64,000 nt of DNA, from positions 232,871,803 through 232,935,802 of the forward strand of contig OV884059.1 in NCBI GenBank assembly GCA_930367215.1, in the 5' to 3' direction. This stretch comes from Pollenia angustigena (taxonomy: Eukaryota; Arthropoda; Insecta; Diptera; Polleniidae). Position numbers and translations under genes: made by a program. The notes below the pieces were generated by a model. That model was not told the DNA's origin. It saw only the letters and a program-made list of their open reading frames with translations, and ran no database searches. This document shows positions 1-10,500 of this stretch, in pieces. Position 1 is the first letter of the stretch; the number at the start of each line of letters is the position of its first letter.

Positions 1-1765
1 TAATGAATTTGATGTTGATAGTATTAATGATTTTTTTGTTAACTCGTCTGATTCACTAAGAGCCATTATTACAACTTGAAGTTAGCTAAAGTTAAGATTA
101 AATTGACAGATAATAATGTGTTATCTGTCAAAAAGCGTCTGTTAACTGTCGGATAACAGCGAACGCCAAGTTATAATAATGGATCTAAGTGATGATGTGG
201 ATTTTAGCACCTTTATTGATGTAAATGGTTTTTTTTTTTTTTTAGTTGTGTTAGTGAGGAGGAGTTATTTATTGCGATCTGAAAGGTTAAGTCTAAGTCT
301 GTAGGTATCGATACCATACCCATCCGTTTTGTTAAGATTATTTATCCTTATGTATCTAACATTCTAATTCATCACGTCAATTTGATTTTAACTACATCAA
401 TATTTCCTAAATCTTGGAAAATAGCTCGGGTTGTTCCAATTCCAAAGTGTAGAAATGTTCGGACAATTGATGATCTTAGACCCATATCAATTCTTCCTTC
501 TTTGTCCAAAGCTGTTGAACACATATTACAGGACCAAATATTTAATTCTGTTCGAAGGCTTATTGTTCCATCTCAATATGCTTTTCGTTGTAATCACAAT
601 ACTACTTCTCTCTTTCTTGACATGACTGATGATATAAGGACGAATCTAAATGATGGTGAGTTGTCTTTACTAGTATCTCTTGATTTAGCTTAGGCCTTTA
701 ATTCAATAAATTATGCTATTATGATTAGGAAATTGAAAGAACTATTTAAATTTTCTAACACGGCTTGCAAGCTTATATTGTCTTATCTTACTGACAGATC
801 TCAATTTGTAAATGTCAACGATCAGAGTTCCAATTTACTTGCAATTATTGTGCCTCAGGGTTCAGTCTTGGGACCACTTCTTTTTATCTTATATATTAAT
901 GACTTACCAGCCCAATTGGATTCTGAATGCTGCAGATCATTGTTATTTGCTGATGATTTTATGCTCCTGTTTAATAGCAACAGGAATGATGTTGACACTT
1001 TTAGCTGTAAAATTAATTATTACCTTGATCGCTTTTCATAATGGTCATCTGCGAATTCTTTGGTTGTTAATACTACTAAAACGAAAGCTCAAGTATTTGA
1101 TTATGGTGATTTATATTTGCACAACCTACGCATTTCTATATCTTCAGTTGTATTTGATTACTTAAATGTTTAGGTATATATATTGACAAACGTCTAACTT
1201 TTGAGAACCATACTGACCACCTCTGTTGTAAAATTTCTGGAATATTACGTAAGCTGTACTCAACAAACACCTACTTGCCTTTTCGTATAAGATGTTGTCT
1301 TGCTCATTCTCTTTTAATTTCGAATATACTTTATGGTCTTGAGGTTTTTACGGGTACATTTTCCTATGTGATTTCTAAATTAAATAGGGTGGTTAATATG
1401 ATCGTGAGATTTGTTTATAATATTTGTGTAGGTGAACATATTTCTGAATATGTTAAACTTTTCCTTGGCTGTTCCTTCCACAATTTGATACGACGTCGAA
1501 ATTTGATATTTTTTTTACAGGGTAATTAAAACTGGGTTGCCTACACCATTCTGCTCTAAATTTAGCTTTTCTCGTTCTACTAGGAACCCGCAAGTTTTGA
1601 TTCCGAGAATTAATAATGGATTCTATGAACATTCGTTTAGAAGAAAATAATTTTTGTATTATTAATTAGATTATAACTGTATTCAGGCAAACTGCTTTGT
1701 AATATATATTTTAATTGGCATAGAGTGGCTTTTTATATTACATTTAATGAAATAAATAAATAAAT
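1..1765 (+). mobile_element. Degenerate Jockey/CR1-type non-LTR retrotransposon, 3' part
   Basis: This is the 3' portion of a non-LTR retrotransposon that enters from the left edge. The plus strand shows a decayed reverse transcriptase from about base 270 to 1050, then a C-terminal domain to about 1640. The element closes with a short (AAAT)-type tail at about 1748-1765, usual for this class. A second, diverged copy of the C-terminal part lies at 14041-14665. There is no intact ORF, so the copy is dead. The clade is inferred from the RT motifs and the absence of an RNase H domain. Confidence 0.85.
270..1640 (+). pseudogene. Broken reverse transcriptase of the non-LTR element
   Basis: The RT fingers read IPKCRNVRTIDDLRPISIL near 440-500. 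The palm motif A reads LDLA-stop-AFNSIN around 680-710: a TAG at 691-693 sits where the family has Lys. Motif B reads PQGSVLGPLLFILYINDLP near 853-910, and the catalytic box is FADD at 946-957. After a stop at about 1040 further fragments continue in shifted frames to about 1640, including LGCSFHNLIRRRNLIFF, which matches the fragment at 14086. Several stops and frameshifts show it cannot make a working enzyme. In a live element it would copy element RNA into DNA at the target site. Confidence 0.85.
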
Positions 1766-1831
1766 TTCCTCAAGTGGCAACATTGCTGTTGATTATTGTT
1801 GTATTTGTTGCCGTAACGTCATACAACATTA

Positions 1832-2151
1832 CAAGGCGAATTTAAGAAGGTAAACTCAACTCGTCAGCCGTTCATCAGCTGTTTCCACGGCGAATAAAAA
1901 AACTAGGGAAACGTCAACATATAATTTTGTTTATGTTTTGCGCCAATATAACCGAAAACATTTCTTAGAAAAACTGCGAATAATTACAGTGAATTTAATA
2001 ATCTCTTTTTTAACCCAAACAAAATGTTTTGTTTTTCAATCAATTTTTGCCTTGTCAGCATTTTTGACAGCCGCCTATTCAATTGCAAAAAAAAAATCCA
2101 TGGAGCTTTTTGTAGTTGTAGAGTTGCACTTACCTTGTTGAACACGCCTTG
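1832..2151. mobile_element. P-like MITE, CAAGGCGAATT family
   Basis: This 320-bp element has inverted ends CAAGGCGAATTTAAGAAGG and CAAGGCGTGTTCAACAAGG (right end reversed). It is an inverted relative of 60826-61152, sharing the GTCAGCCGTTCATCAGCTG and TTTTTGCCTTGTCAGCA stretches. The right flank starts the target duplication of the next element, and the left flank shares only ATTA with it. It encodes nothing. Assignment to the P superfamily is an inference from the TIR pattern and the 8-bp duplications of related copies. Confidence 0.75.
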
Positions 2152-2159
2152 ATTACAAC

Positions 2160-2385
2160 CAAGGTATATTTACAGAAGGTAAACTCGTTGGCCCATATGT
2201 TTGTCAGCTGTTTATCCCAGATGGAACCCAAACGTCAAATTTCGTATATATGAGCCAAAATTTGTGCATGTGTGCGTTAAATTGTTTTTTTTTTTTATAT
2301 GAAGACAATTTTGACAACGCGGTTATTTTTATAGAGCAGCATGTCTACACTCCTAAATGAGTCTACCTTGTGTTAATGTACCTTG
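2160..2385. mobile_element. Short P-like MITE with exact 8-bp TSD
   Basis: The ends are CAAGGTATATTTACAGAAGG and ...TTAATGTACCTTG. The element is flanked by perfect direct repeats ATTACAAC at 2152-2159 and 2386-2393. It sits inside an older P-like MITE (2395-2656 and its other half). It has no coding content. Confidence 0.8.
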
Positions 2386-2393
2386 ATTACAAC

Positions 2394-2656
2394 AAAAATG
2401 GAAATTATATCACCGTTTACGTCAAAAAATACTTTTAGCAAAAATCAAATCGTGCCGCTGAACGTGATGAAATAAAAAAATTTGTAGCCAATTTCTTACC
2501 AAATTTATCAAAAACTTTAATAAAATACAATAATCACAGCACAAAACGTGGACTTTTTGTAAACATAAACAAAACTTTGACATAAGACTAGACAAACAAT
2601 GCAAGAGCAAAAATCGTAATCTGTCGTAGTGCTGCCACCTTTATTATTCCACCATG
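2394..2656 (-). mobile_element. Partial P-like MITE, inverted copy of the one at 31101
   Basis: The right end is ...CCTTTATTATTCCACCATG, which reversed gives a CATGGTGGAATAATAAAGG terminus. From 2394 to 2656 the sequence is the reverse complement of about 31101-31390, including the TGCAAGAGCAAAAATCG and AAAGTCCACGTTTTGTGCTG stretches (read on either strand). Its other half was broken up by the two CAAGG elements to its left. Bases 1778-1831 contain a TTTGTTGCCGTAACG piece that also occurs at 31402-31418, but in an orientation that does not fit a simple insertion. Confidence 0.75.
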
Positions 2657-2776
2657 CTACTTCAAAGTCTATAAAAAAAAACTAATATATTTGTCAGCTT
2701 TTTTCATATGAAGTTTGACGGTTATTGTGGCAAAAAATTGTCATGTAAAGACCCCATGTAAAGCAACAGTTTGTTC
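2657..2776. other. Short spacer, nothing recognised
   Basis: AT-rich spacer between two MITE copies. No ORF or repeat is recognised. Confidence 0.5.
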
Positions 2777-3187
2777 CAAGGCGAATTTACACCAGGTGAA
2801 CTAATCTTGCTACGTAGGCAACAGCTGATTACTAACCTTGTGTCAAAATGGTATACCGTCCTGTTGGTTCTGGGGAATCTTAACTAAATTCTATAATTTT
2901 CGATTAAAATTGTGAAATTTAAAACTTTTTTAAGTTATAACATTTCATAAAAACACAATTTAATATAAAATCAAAATCAAGGCGAATTTACACCAGGTGA
3001 ACTTATCTTGCTACGTAGGGAACAGCTGATTACTAACCTTGTGCCAAAATGGTATACCGTCCTGTTGGTTCTGGGGAATCTTAACACAGCGTTTACATTT
3101 GACAGTACTGGCAAGACAGTAAGAAAATACATATTAGTTGCCATAACCACTACTTACTGTAATCGTGACGTAGGCGAATTCGCCTTG
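2777..3187. repeat. CAAGGCGAATTTACACC elements in partial tandem
   Basis: Two copies start at 2777 and 2978, 201 bp apart. Each begins CAAGGCGAATTTACACCAGG and continues with the same 100 bp (TTGCTACGTAGG, GGTATACCGTCCTGTTGG). The second copy runs to ...GGCGAATTCGCCTTG at 3187 and so has both TIRs. The first copy lacks a right end and runs into AT-rich filler. No target duplication could be found, so this may be a local duplication of one insertion. Confidence 0.7.
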
Positions 3188-3276
3188 GTGGCAGCGTTGA
3201 CAGAATTAAGATTTTATCTTATTTTTAATTTAATTTAAAAATAAAATTTTGTATGCAAGTAATGGTATAAACACAA

Positions 3277-4115
3277 CTGGGACGACCGACGAACTTCGCA
3301 TAGTACGACGAATTCGTCGGCATGAATTTGTTGCGTTAATTCGTCAAATGAGACACAATAAGGGCGTGAACCTATTTTTTTTTAATTTATAAAAAACTAT
3401 TAATCGGGTATGTTCTAGAATCCGAATCCATTCGAAATGGATTGCTTCAGCATATTTGGCGTTCTGCATTGTGATTTTGCGATCTTAAATTAATTTGCTT
3501 AAAATTTTGCAATTTTTCGCGAATTTTAGCAATGTTCGCGATTCGTTCCTGTCAGTTTTCTGATTCTTTACAGCTTTAACGATTTATAATAAATATGTAG
3601 TAGACTTTGCTACCATGCCGCTGTTATCAAATTTTTGCGAATTTCAGCTAATTTTGCAATTTTTACCGAATTTTTGCCATAACTTATGATTTATGGCTTT
3701 TTTGATATATTAAAATTTTTTTTTAGCGAATTTTCGCCATTATTTTTTGCCATTTTCCGACATTTTGTTTTTTTTTTCACAATTTAGTGATTTCAAATAA
3801 ATTATAGTGTTTATTTAAAAGTTTGCAATTTTTTCACGAATTTTAGCCAAGTTCGCAATAGCAGTGAATTGTCCCTGTAATTCTTTACAGATTTCACGAT
3901 TTTTAAAAAATATTGAACTTTGCTAACATGCTGCGCTGTCCCTTTCCCAATTTGTTCGTCGTTCGTCTGCGTAAGAAATAGAAATAAACTTATCGCAGAG
4001 TTCGTTACGTACGACGACTTTCGGTGTACGCAATGATCGTGCGTACTTTCATATACACTAATGTGTTCTATTTCTGGTGACGAATATTCGTTGAGAATAA
4101 TTCGTCGTTTATCCC
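3277..4115. mobile_element. TIR element with CTGGGA ends and ACGAATTCGTCG motifs
   Basis: The left end reads CTGGGACGACCGACGAA and the reversed right end CTGGGATAAACGACGAATT. The inner ends carry many CGACGAA and TTCGTCG motifs. The middle (about 3450-3960) is related to the hAT element at 62215-63235, sharing GACTTTGCTACCATGCCGCTG-like and AGCTAATT-GCAATTTTTACC stretches. No target duplication or transposase was found. The superfamily is not known. Confidence 0.55.
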
Positions 4116-4299
4116 AGTTTTGTTTCTAGCATAAGAAGTTTAATATTTTGATTCGTTTGTTGGCTTTTTACTCATTGCGTTTTGGAATACATACATACTT
4201 TCTCTTGATTCGAACTATAAAATAAATTTCACTAGAACCGAACAAATTTCTTAATTGTACCATTCCCTTATCAATTTAATTACGGCTATCGTAATTAAA

Positions 4300-4930
4300 T
4301 GAAGCACGGCCGCGAATAACGTTTTAAGTTACAAAATAATTTTTCTTCAGGAGAGCAAAAAAACGTTTTTAACGGGCAAGGTTAATATTTTTTTTTTTTT
4401 AGATTATTAAAAATAATGATAATAAAAATTTTTATGCAAAATATCAACAAATTTGAAACTTAAATTACATGCAAATTTACAGTTTATAACTTTTATTTTT
4501 GTGGAAAAACGTTTCATATCCACAATAACGATGTCATTTAAAACGTTCTTCCACTACGCAAAGCATCATGACTGGTGGCTTTTAAAACGTTATTCCACGT
4601 TTAAAACCATTTACTTTGCATCATTTTTAAGTAACTTACAACGTTATTCCACTAGCTGACTCTTTGTATGTCCTTTTTAAAGGCTTTAAGGTGCATAATT
4701 TTGGATGATTTGAGGTTTAAACAGTGTACGAGAGTAATGTTAACGGTTATCTGCAAAAAAAGTTTTTGCATAAAGTGGCTTTTACAACGTTATTCGCAGC
4801 TGTGCTTCAAATGTAAAGTAATAATTTCATTCCCTCGAAATTTAGCTTTTTCCGATATTGTTTTTAGCCAAAGAAAGGGGTTAATAACTTCACTAAGAGC
4901 ATTATTAGGTCGACGTAATTTCTAATCGAA
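4300..4930. repeat. Region with recurring AACGTTATTCC motif
   Basis: The motif AACGTTATTCC or its complement recurs at about 4312, 4587, 4640 and 4787. Some copies are followed by CAC, and GTGGCTTTTA recurs beside them. This looks like the decayed inside of a transposon. No convincing coding sequence or full inverted repeat was found. Confidence 0.4.
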
Positions 4931-6504
4931 ATAAGTCAACCAAACTGGTATAACCTTTTTTTTAAATAGCAAACTGTTACAATTCTAAAAAAAACTTTTT
5001 TAAATTATTCGTTTTTTTATTTTATTTTCTTTACATTTATTATTATTTTGTATTTGCATTCAAAGTCAAAATTATTTAAAGTTGTAGTTAAAAAAACTTT
5101 TTCATCGGACTCTTTGAAAATAAAGAATTCTTTGTTAATAATATTTTCCAGGTAAAAGTTCAAGATTCGAATTTCTCATACTCAAAAATGTTTGTCTTAA
5201 ATAAACATTTATCATACTCTAAATATGTTTGTGTATCACATAAGCTTAAGTATTAAAAAAAGAAAAAAAAAAAAAAAAAAACACTACTTGTGTTATCAAT
5301 AATTCAGTTGAAATATTTTTAAAAGGAAAAGTTAAGAAAACAACCTGTTCGAAAATATGTATATTCTAAAATAACATACACACATACATAAATCTGTTGA
5401 TGATTTCTTCAAAGTTCTTTCATTTTTATATTCATCGATTAAAATAAAATCCTTAAAGCTATTTAAATGTAATTCGTCCTTTTTTTTATTAATTTCATTT
5501 TTGGTTCTTCTAAACATAAAAAATAAAGATTTTTTTGGTTTTTTTGTTTTATATGTATGTATTTTCATGTTGATGTTTTGGTTTTCCTTTTTTTTGTTGT
5601 TTCTGTTTATTTAAATTAAGTTTATAACAAAGAGCATATAATTACATAATTTTTTAATAAATTACGCATTATATTTTGAATAATCAATGTGTGTTTCATT
5701 TAAACACTCTTTAGTTCTTTTAACTCTTAAACATGGTAAACATTTCTCTTTAGAAGAAATGTTACTAGCATTTGAATAGTTAGTTCTACGTTCCTTTTAG
5801 AGGTGCATTTAAAATTGCCTTAATTTTGTTTTCAGTTTAATTTAATTAATATAAAAAACAGTAGATTTTTTTTATTTTTAGAAAAGTTTACAAAATATGT
5901 TTGCTTTTTTTAAAGTTAATTACAGTACATTTTTTCGTAACATAAAAACTTAAATAAAAATTTTTCTATATTAAATATTTCTTATTTTTGTTTATAAACT
6001 TTTTGAAAAACAAAAAGTTTTGATTAAAATTTAGTTTTGAGCCTAAAAAGAAATTATACTCGGTTTTTTTATAACAATAACCATTTTTTCTTGGTCACTT
6101 TGTTTAACAAAAATTATACAAAAATAGAAAGAGTATAGAGAAAAATATAGAGAACATTTAAGAAAAATAAATCTTAAATGATAAGCAATTGCAAGTTAAA
6201 CGATCTCTTTCTTAAGTTTAAGACGCATTAGCATTAATTAACATGCACATTAAAAGCAGCCTAATCTCCATAATTTAATTTGCTTTATTAAATGGTGATT
6301 AAGATGCTTCCTTTTTCAAGATGAAATTTTACATTTTTATTTGATAAATATATACATTTGTTTTGCTTGTTTTTAATAAATTATTTAAAATTATTTATCT
6401 TGTTATTTGTGTAGATTTCTTGTGTAGCTTTATAGATTTTTATTTCTTTGTTTGTTTAAGACAATGAGTTGTTTGTTTCTTTTAAAAAAATTAATATTAA
6501 ACTT
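4931..6504. other. AT-rich downstream flank of CrebB; probable 3' UTR in part
   Basis: No gene or transposon is recognised here. The segment next to 6504 is downstream of the CrebB stop codons on the minus strand, so part of it should be 3' UTR. Several TTTATT hexamers (AATAAA on the transcript strand) occur in 6280-6430, but none can be singled out as the cleavage signal. It has long A and T runs, for example at about 5260-5280. Confidence 0.4.
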
Positions 6505-6948
6505 CTAATCAGGTTCACAATCGTTTGCAGCAGAGGTAGTTGGTCGTATGCAGGAAGCAGTAGATGCTGGTTGCGTGCATACAACTACAACCTCTTGCTT
6601 TCGATCCTCCACCAGAGCTTTACGTAAAAGCAATGACTTTCTGACATCTAGAAAACGACCATTGCCTAAAGTTATAACAGAAGATGTGGCTGCTGAAGAA
6701 GTGCTGGGTTCAATAGCCAAGAATTCTTCTTCTTCTTTTTGCTCGTACCCATGCTGGAAAGTATCTGTATAATCCATCAGTTGTTGCTTCACCTCCACAC
6801 CTTTACAAACAATTAATTCAATATTTTGATTTAATGTCTCCTTCTGCTCCCCCTCATTTGTTGTCCTGACTTGAGCAACGTTTTTATGATCATCGTCTTC
6901 TTCAATAACTTTAACAATGGTGTCGTGATCTAGACTTGTAGGTTTATC
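6505..6948 (-). other. CrebB: In-frame 147-codon extension past the CrebB stop (readthrough candidate)
   Basis: Directly after the TGA at 6951-6949 the bZIP frame has 147 sense codons and then a stop at 6507-6505. I checked every codon in the first third by hand, and no stop occurs. It begins DKPTSLDHDTIVKVIEEDDD, is acidic with EQKEEEEF, then Ser/Thr/Ala-rich (PSTSSAATSS), and ends NDCEPD. Base composition is less AT-rich than the sequence just downstream. It has the look of a protein-coding C-terminal tail. It could be made by TGA readthrough, by an unseen splice that removes the stop, or it may be a chance or relict frame. Confidence 0.6.
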
Positions 6949-7157
6949 TCAATCATTTTTGGTTTGACAATAAAGCTCTTTGAGCGATTTAAGCTCTTCG
7001 ATTAGAGCTTTGTTTTGGTTTTCCAGCACCGCCACACGATTCTCCAGGCACTTGATATATTCCTTCTTTTTTCGACGACACTCACGAGCGGCTTCTCGAT
7101 TTTTCTGTAGACGTATTTCTCGTTTTCTCGTCTGATCCTCGGCAATGACATTGTTGT
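6949..7157 (-). CDS. CrebB: CrebB coding exon 5 (bZIP and canonical stop)
   Basis: The acceptor is TTTTAG|AC, 81 nt after exon 4. It reads NNVIAEDQTRKREIRLQKN, then REAARECRRKKKEYIKCLEN, and a leucine zipper. It ends KELYCQTKND with TGA at 6951-6949. KND is the normal end of the fly protein. The basic region contacts the TGACG half site and the zipper forms the dimer. The TGA is followed by G, and the same frame remains open to 6508. Confidence 0.97.
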
Positions 7158-7497
7158 CTAAAATTATATTATTTAATTACAACATAAACAAAAATTCTGT
7201 ACATCAAATAAAATTTTAACTAAATCGGGGATATTTACTAGGATTGTATGGCATCCTATTGGGTAAATAAAATGCTGACGTGTTCTCTTGCGGTAAATGT
7301 ATTAGGGAACCGGTTGTAGGTCCTGCCGTACTTGGTGCCAAGGCGGGTAAACCAACATTTTCTGACATTTGCATATTCGTTCCAGCTTTTTTTTTCAATC
7401 ATTCATTCAATCATTTTTCATTTCATTTCATTTGGTTTTATTTAAAATGTAAGAGTTTTTCAGAGTAAAAATGTTTGTTAAAGTGTGTTTTGTTGTT

Positions 7498-7536
<39 letters not shown>

Positions 7537-10500
7537 GATTAAACCCCGTTAAAAAAGTTGGAATGGAAAATAAATAGAAAAAAAGAAAAAACATAAAATT
7601 TATAAATTTTTTTTCCTTTTTTTTTTGTATTGTTCTTTAAGGGTCAATCAATTCGTATTATTATCATTAGGTAGTTAGTAAGTACACATAATATAAACAT
7701 TAAATGTTTAAATAAATTTCTTATTTTCATAATAATGAGTAGAAGCGTTTTGGTGTTAATATAAAAAGTTTTTTTTTGGATTTTTGTAATGCCCAACAAC
7801 AAATATACAGACAAATTTTTACATACAATTTGATGTCGATTTAGGTTTTAGTATGTATTTTGTTAAGTAGTAATAAGTAGATGTGGTGGTGGGTGTTGCT
7901 GGTGGTAGTAGTAGTACAGCTTAACATTTAAATGATGTTTGATTTTATAACAATTAATTGACATTTAATGATTACAAGTATTTATAAAAGATTAGGAGCA
8001 CATGATGTGAAGTAACATTGTAGTGTGTGCAGAGAGATTTTTCTTAAAAAAATTAATTTTTTCCTAATTTGTCTACGGAAAAGCTGTGTTTCTATTTTCC
8101 ATTTGTTGACGTGATTTAAATGTTTTTTAATGTGTTTTATTTATGTGTATTTTATTATTTACGAGTATGACTTTTTTTCTGAACTCTTACATTTTCTAAA
8201 CGAAAGAAACAACGAAATAATGATGAATGTTGAAAATGAATGAGGCTGTTTTTGTCTTTGAAATTAAAAAAAAAAATGGGTTTTCTACAAAATGTGTACA
8301 TACATACATATGTATGTACATATGTCTAAAAAAATCTACATATATTGTAAAAATTTATTATAATCTAGAGAAAACTTAATTTAAAAAACAACTACCTTTG
8401 CAACAACTTCCTTAACGCGTTTTTATCGAATACAAAATGTATTTAACTGGAACTCCTGAACTTCGATTTATTAAAAAAACTACCTATAAGGCAACATTTG
8501 CAAGTCTAGACGATATTTTTCAATATATACAGTGAGCAAAAAAAAAAAAAAAACTTGTAGGTACACTTGTTAAATTAAAATAAAAGAAAACACAGAGATT
8601 TAAGTAAAACCATATTATAACTTTTATTTCACATGAATTAAATTTTAAGATCTATATTTTAATTTTAATAAAACTTCTTTTTTATTTTGTAGGTATGTAT
8701 ATTTTAACGTTAAAAAAAAAACTACAAAAACATAAATATGCTAAAACTCATAAACAAAAAAAAAAAAAAAAAAAAAAAAAAAGTTGTACAGGATAAAAAA
8801 CTTGACGTAACTTTAAAAAATATTAAAATATTTAGGTTTTCAGTATTTTGTATGGTGTCCTTTATCTTTTTTAACAGAAAGAAGTCTTCTTGGCATCGAA
8901 TGGACTAGATTTTTTGTAACTTCTTGGGGAATAGAACTCCAGATATCTTTGAGAGCGTTTTTTAAGGATTATTTTCCGGATATGTGGTAATCTCTTAATT
9001 TAATTAGAAGCATAGCTGCATTTTTCAATTTTTTTTATGAATTTTTAAAAACAAAAATTCCGAAATTTTAATAAAAAAATTATTTTTTTTTCCAGAAAAA
9101 AAATTATGTTTCTAAAATGACTGCGCATATAAGAGAAACGTTGTACCTTTCTTTAAGTAAATTTTATTGCGGAATTTCGGTTTTTTTAGTTTTTCAATAA
9201 GCTAAAGCGTTTTTGAGTTACGCGAACATATGTTGTGCAACATCCTTAATTTTCGAAATAACGGTATATCTCGAAAACCAAAGCTAACCTAAAAAAACGG
9301 CTAGCACCACTGGATTCAGCGACCCCGAACTAGGTTAAAAATCTTTCGTTCGTATCATACTAAAATATTAAACAGCAAATACTTTAATCTATCTATACAA
9401 TATATAATTTCTTAGTAGGTATGTCAGGATGTTTGCATGTATGTCCTATTCTTTCCGCAACTTTCTGAAGCCATCTGATGACATAGGAAGCTGAAATTTG
9501 GCACACTTGAAGAACTTTCTCTGAGGAAGATCGTATTGAAGCCATATTTTTGATTTTCGGCTTTTCAACTAGTATAACTATAAAGATCTGATTGAAAAGA
9601 TGTTTTTTTTTTTATAATATGGGGAACTTTGGGCCCCACTAGGCACGGCTAGGCACCGTCGGATTGACCTGAAAAATTAGATCATGATTTCTTACACCAA
9701 ACCTCATATTTTAAGCAGCGCCATCAATTAAATTTAAAAAAAAAAAAAAAAAATTGCGACCGGTCTAGTGTACAAGTTTTTTTTTTGCTCACTGTATATT
9801 CAATATACCTATTAGGCATCTACACGATATGCTGATAGTACCAACTTTATTTTTAATTCAACAAATCGGGCCCTTAGCACAAAAAAAGCTTAAGCGACAT
9901 CATTTTCAATTTTCGTTTTTTTTTTAATCACTCCTAAAATATCATGGTCACGTAAGGTACCGTTACGATTTAATTTTATACAAAATAAAAAAAACCTTCT
10001 CCTGTAAAATTTTGTTTTTGTCGCTTAAGCTTTTTTTGCAGTAATGAAACGATATGCCTGCAAATGAGGTATCACATATGAGTAAGCACACAATTTTTGT
10101 GTCTACAGGGTATGTTGAGTTTCGCATGATGATATCTGTAACATTTAGACAAAACATCTCAAGTTGAGATAAGATATCAACAAAGTTTTAAAAAAAACTC
10201 GGTGAAAAAATAATTTTTTATCAAATAATAAAATAAAACCAAAATTAAAGAAAAATTTCGTTTATAATACAAAATTTTAAAAACGTAAACAAAAATGTTT
10301 TTTGAATAACAATTCGTATGATTAACAAAATTTTGTCCAACTTTTTTAATTTGACTTAAGATGTTATTATCAAGATGTTTTGTCAAAATGCCAATGTATT
10401 TTTATTTACTAATTTATTTTCCATTATAGCTTTTGGTACATAAATTAAAATTTTTAGTTCATAATAATAAGGGTAATCACGATGGGTACAGTAAAGTTTG

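Noticed and set aside
6548..6772. Plus-strand open frame opposite the CrebB extension
   Set aside because: It is the antisense shadow of the minus-strand frame, and has no domain or initiator context.
7501..7535. Long T run as polypyrimidine tract for exon 4
   Set aside because: CrebB is on the minus strand, where this is an A run, and it lies more than 100 nt upstream of the exon 4 acceptor.
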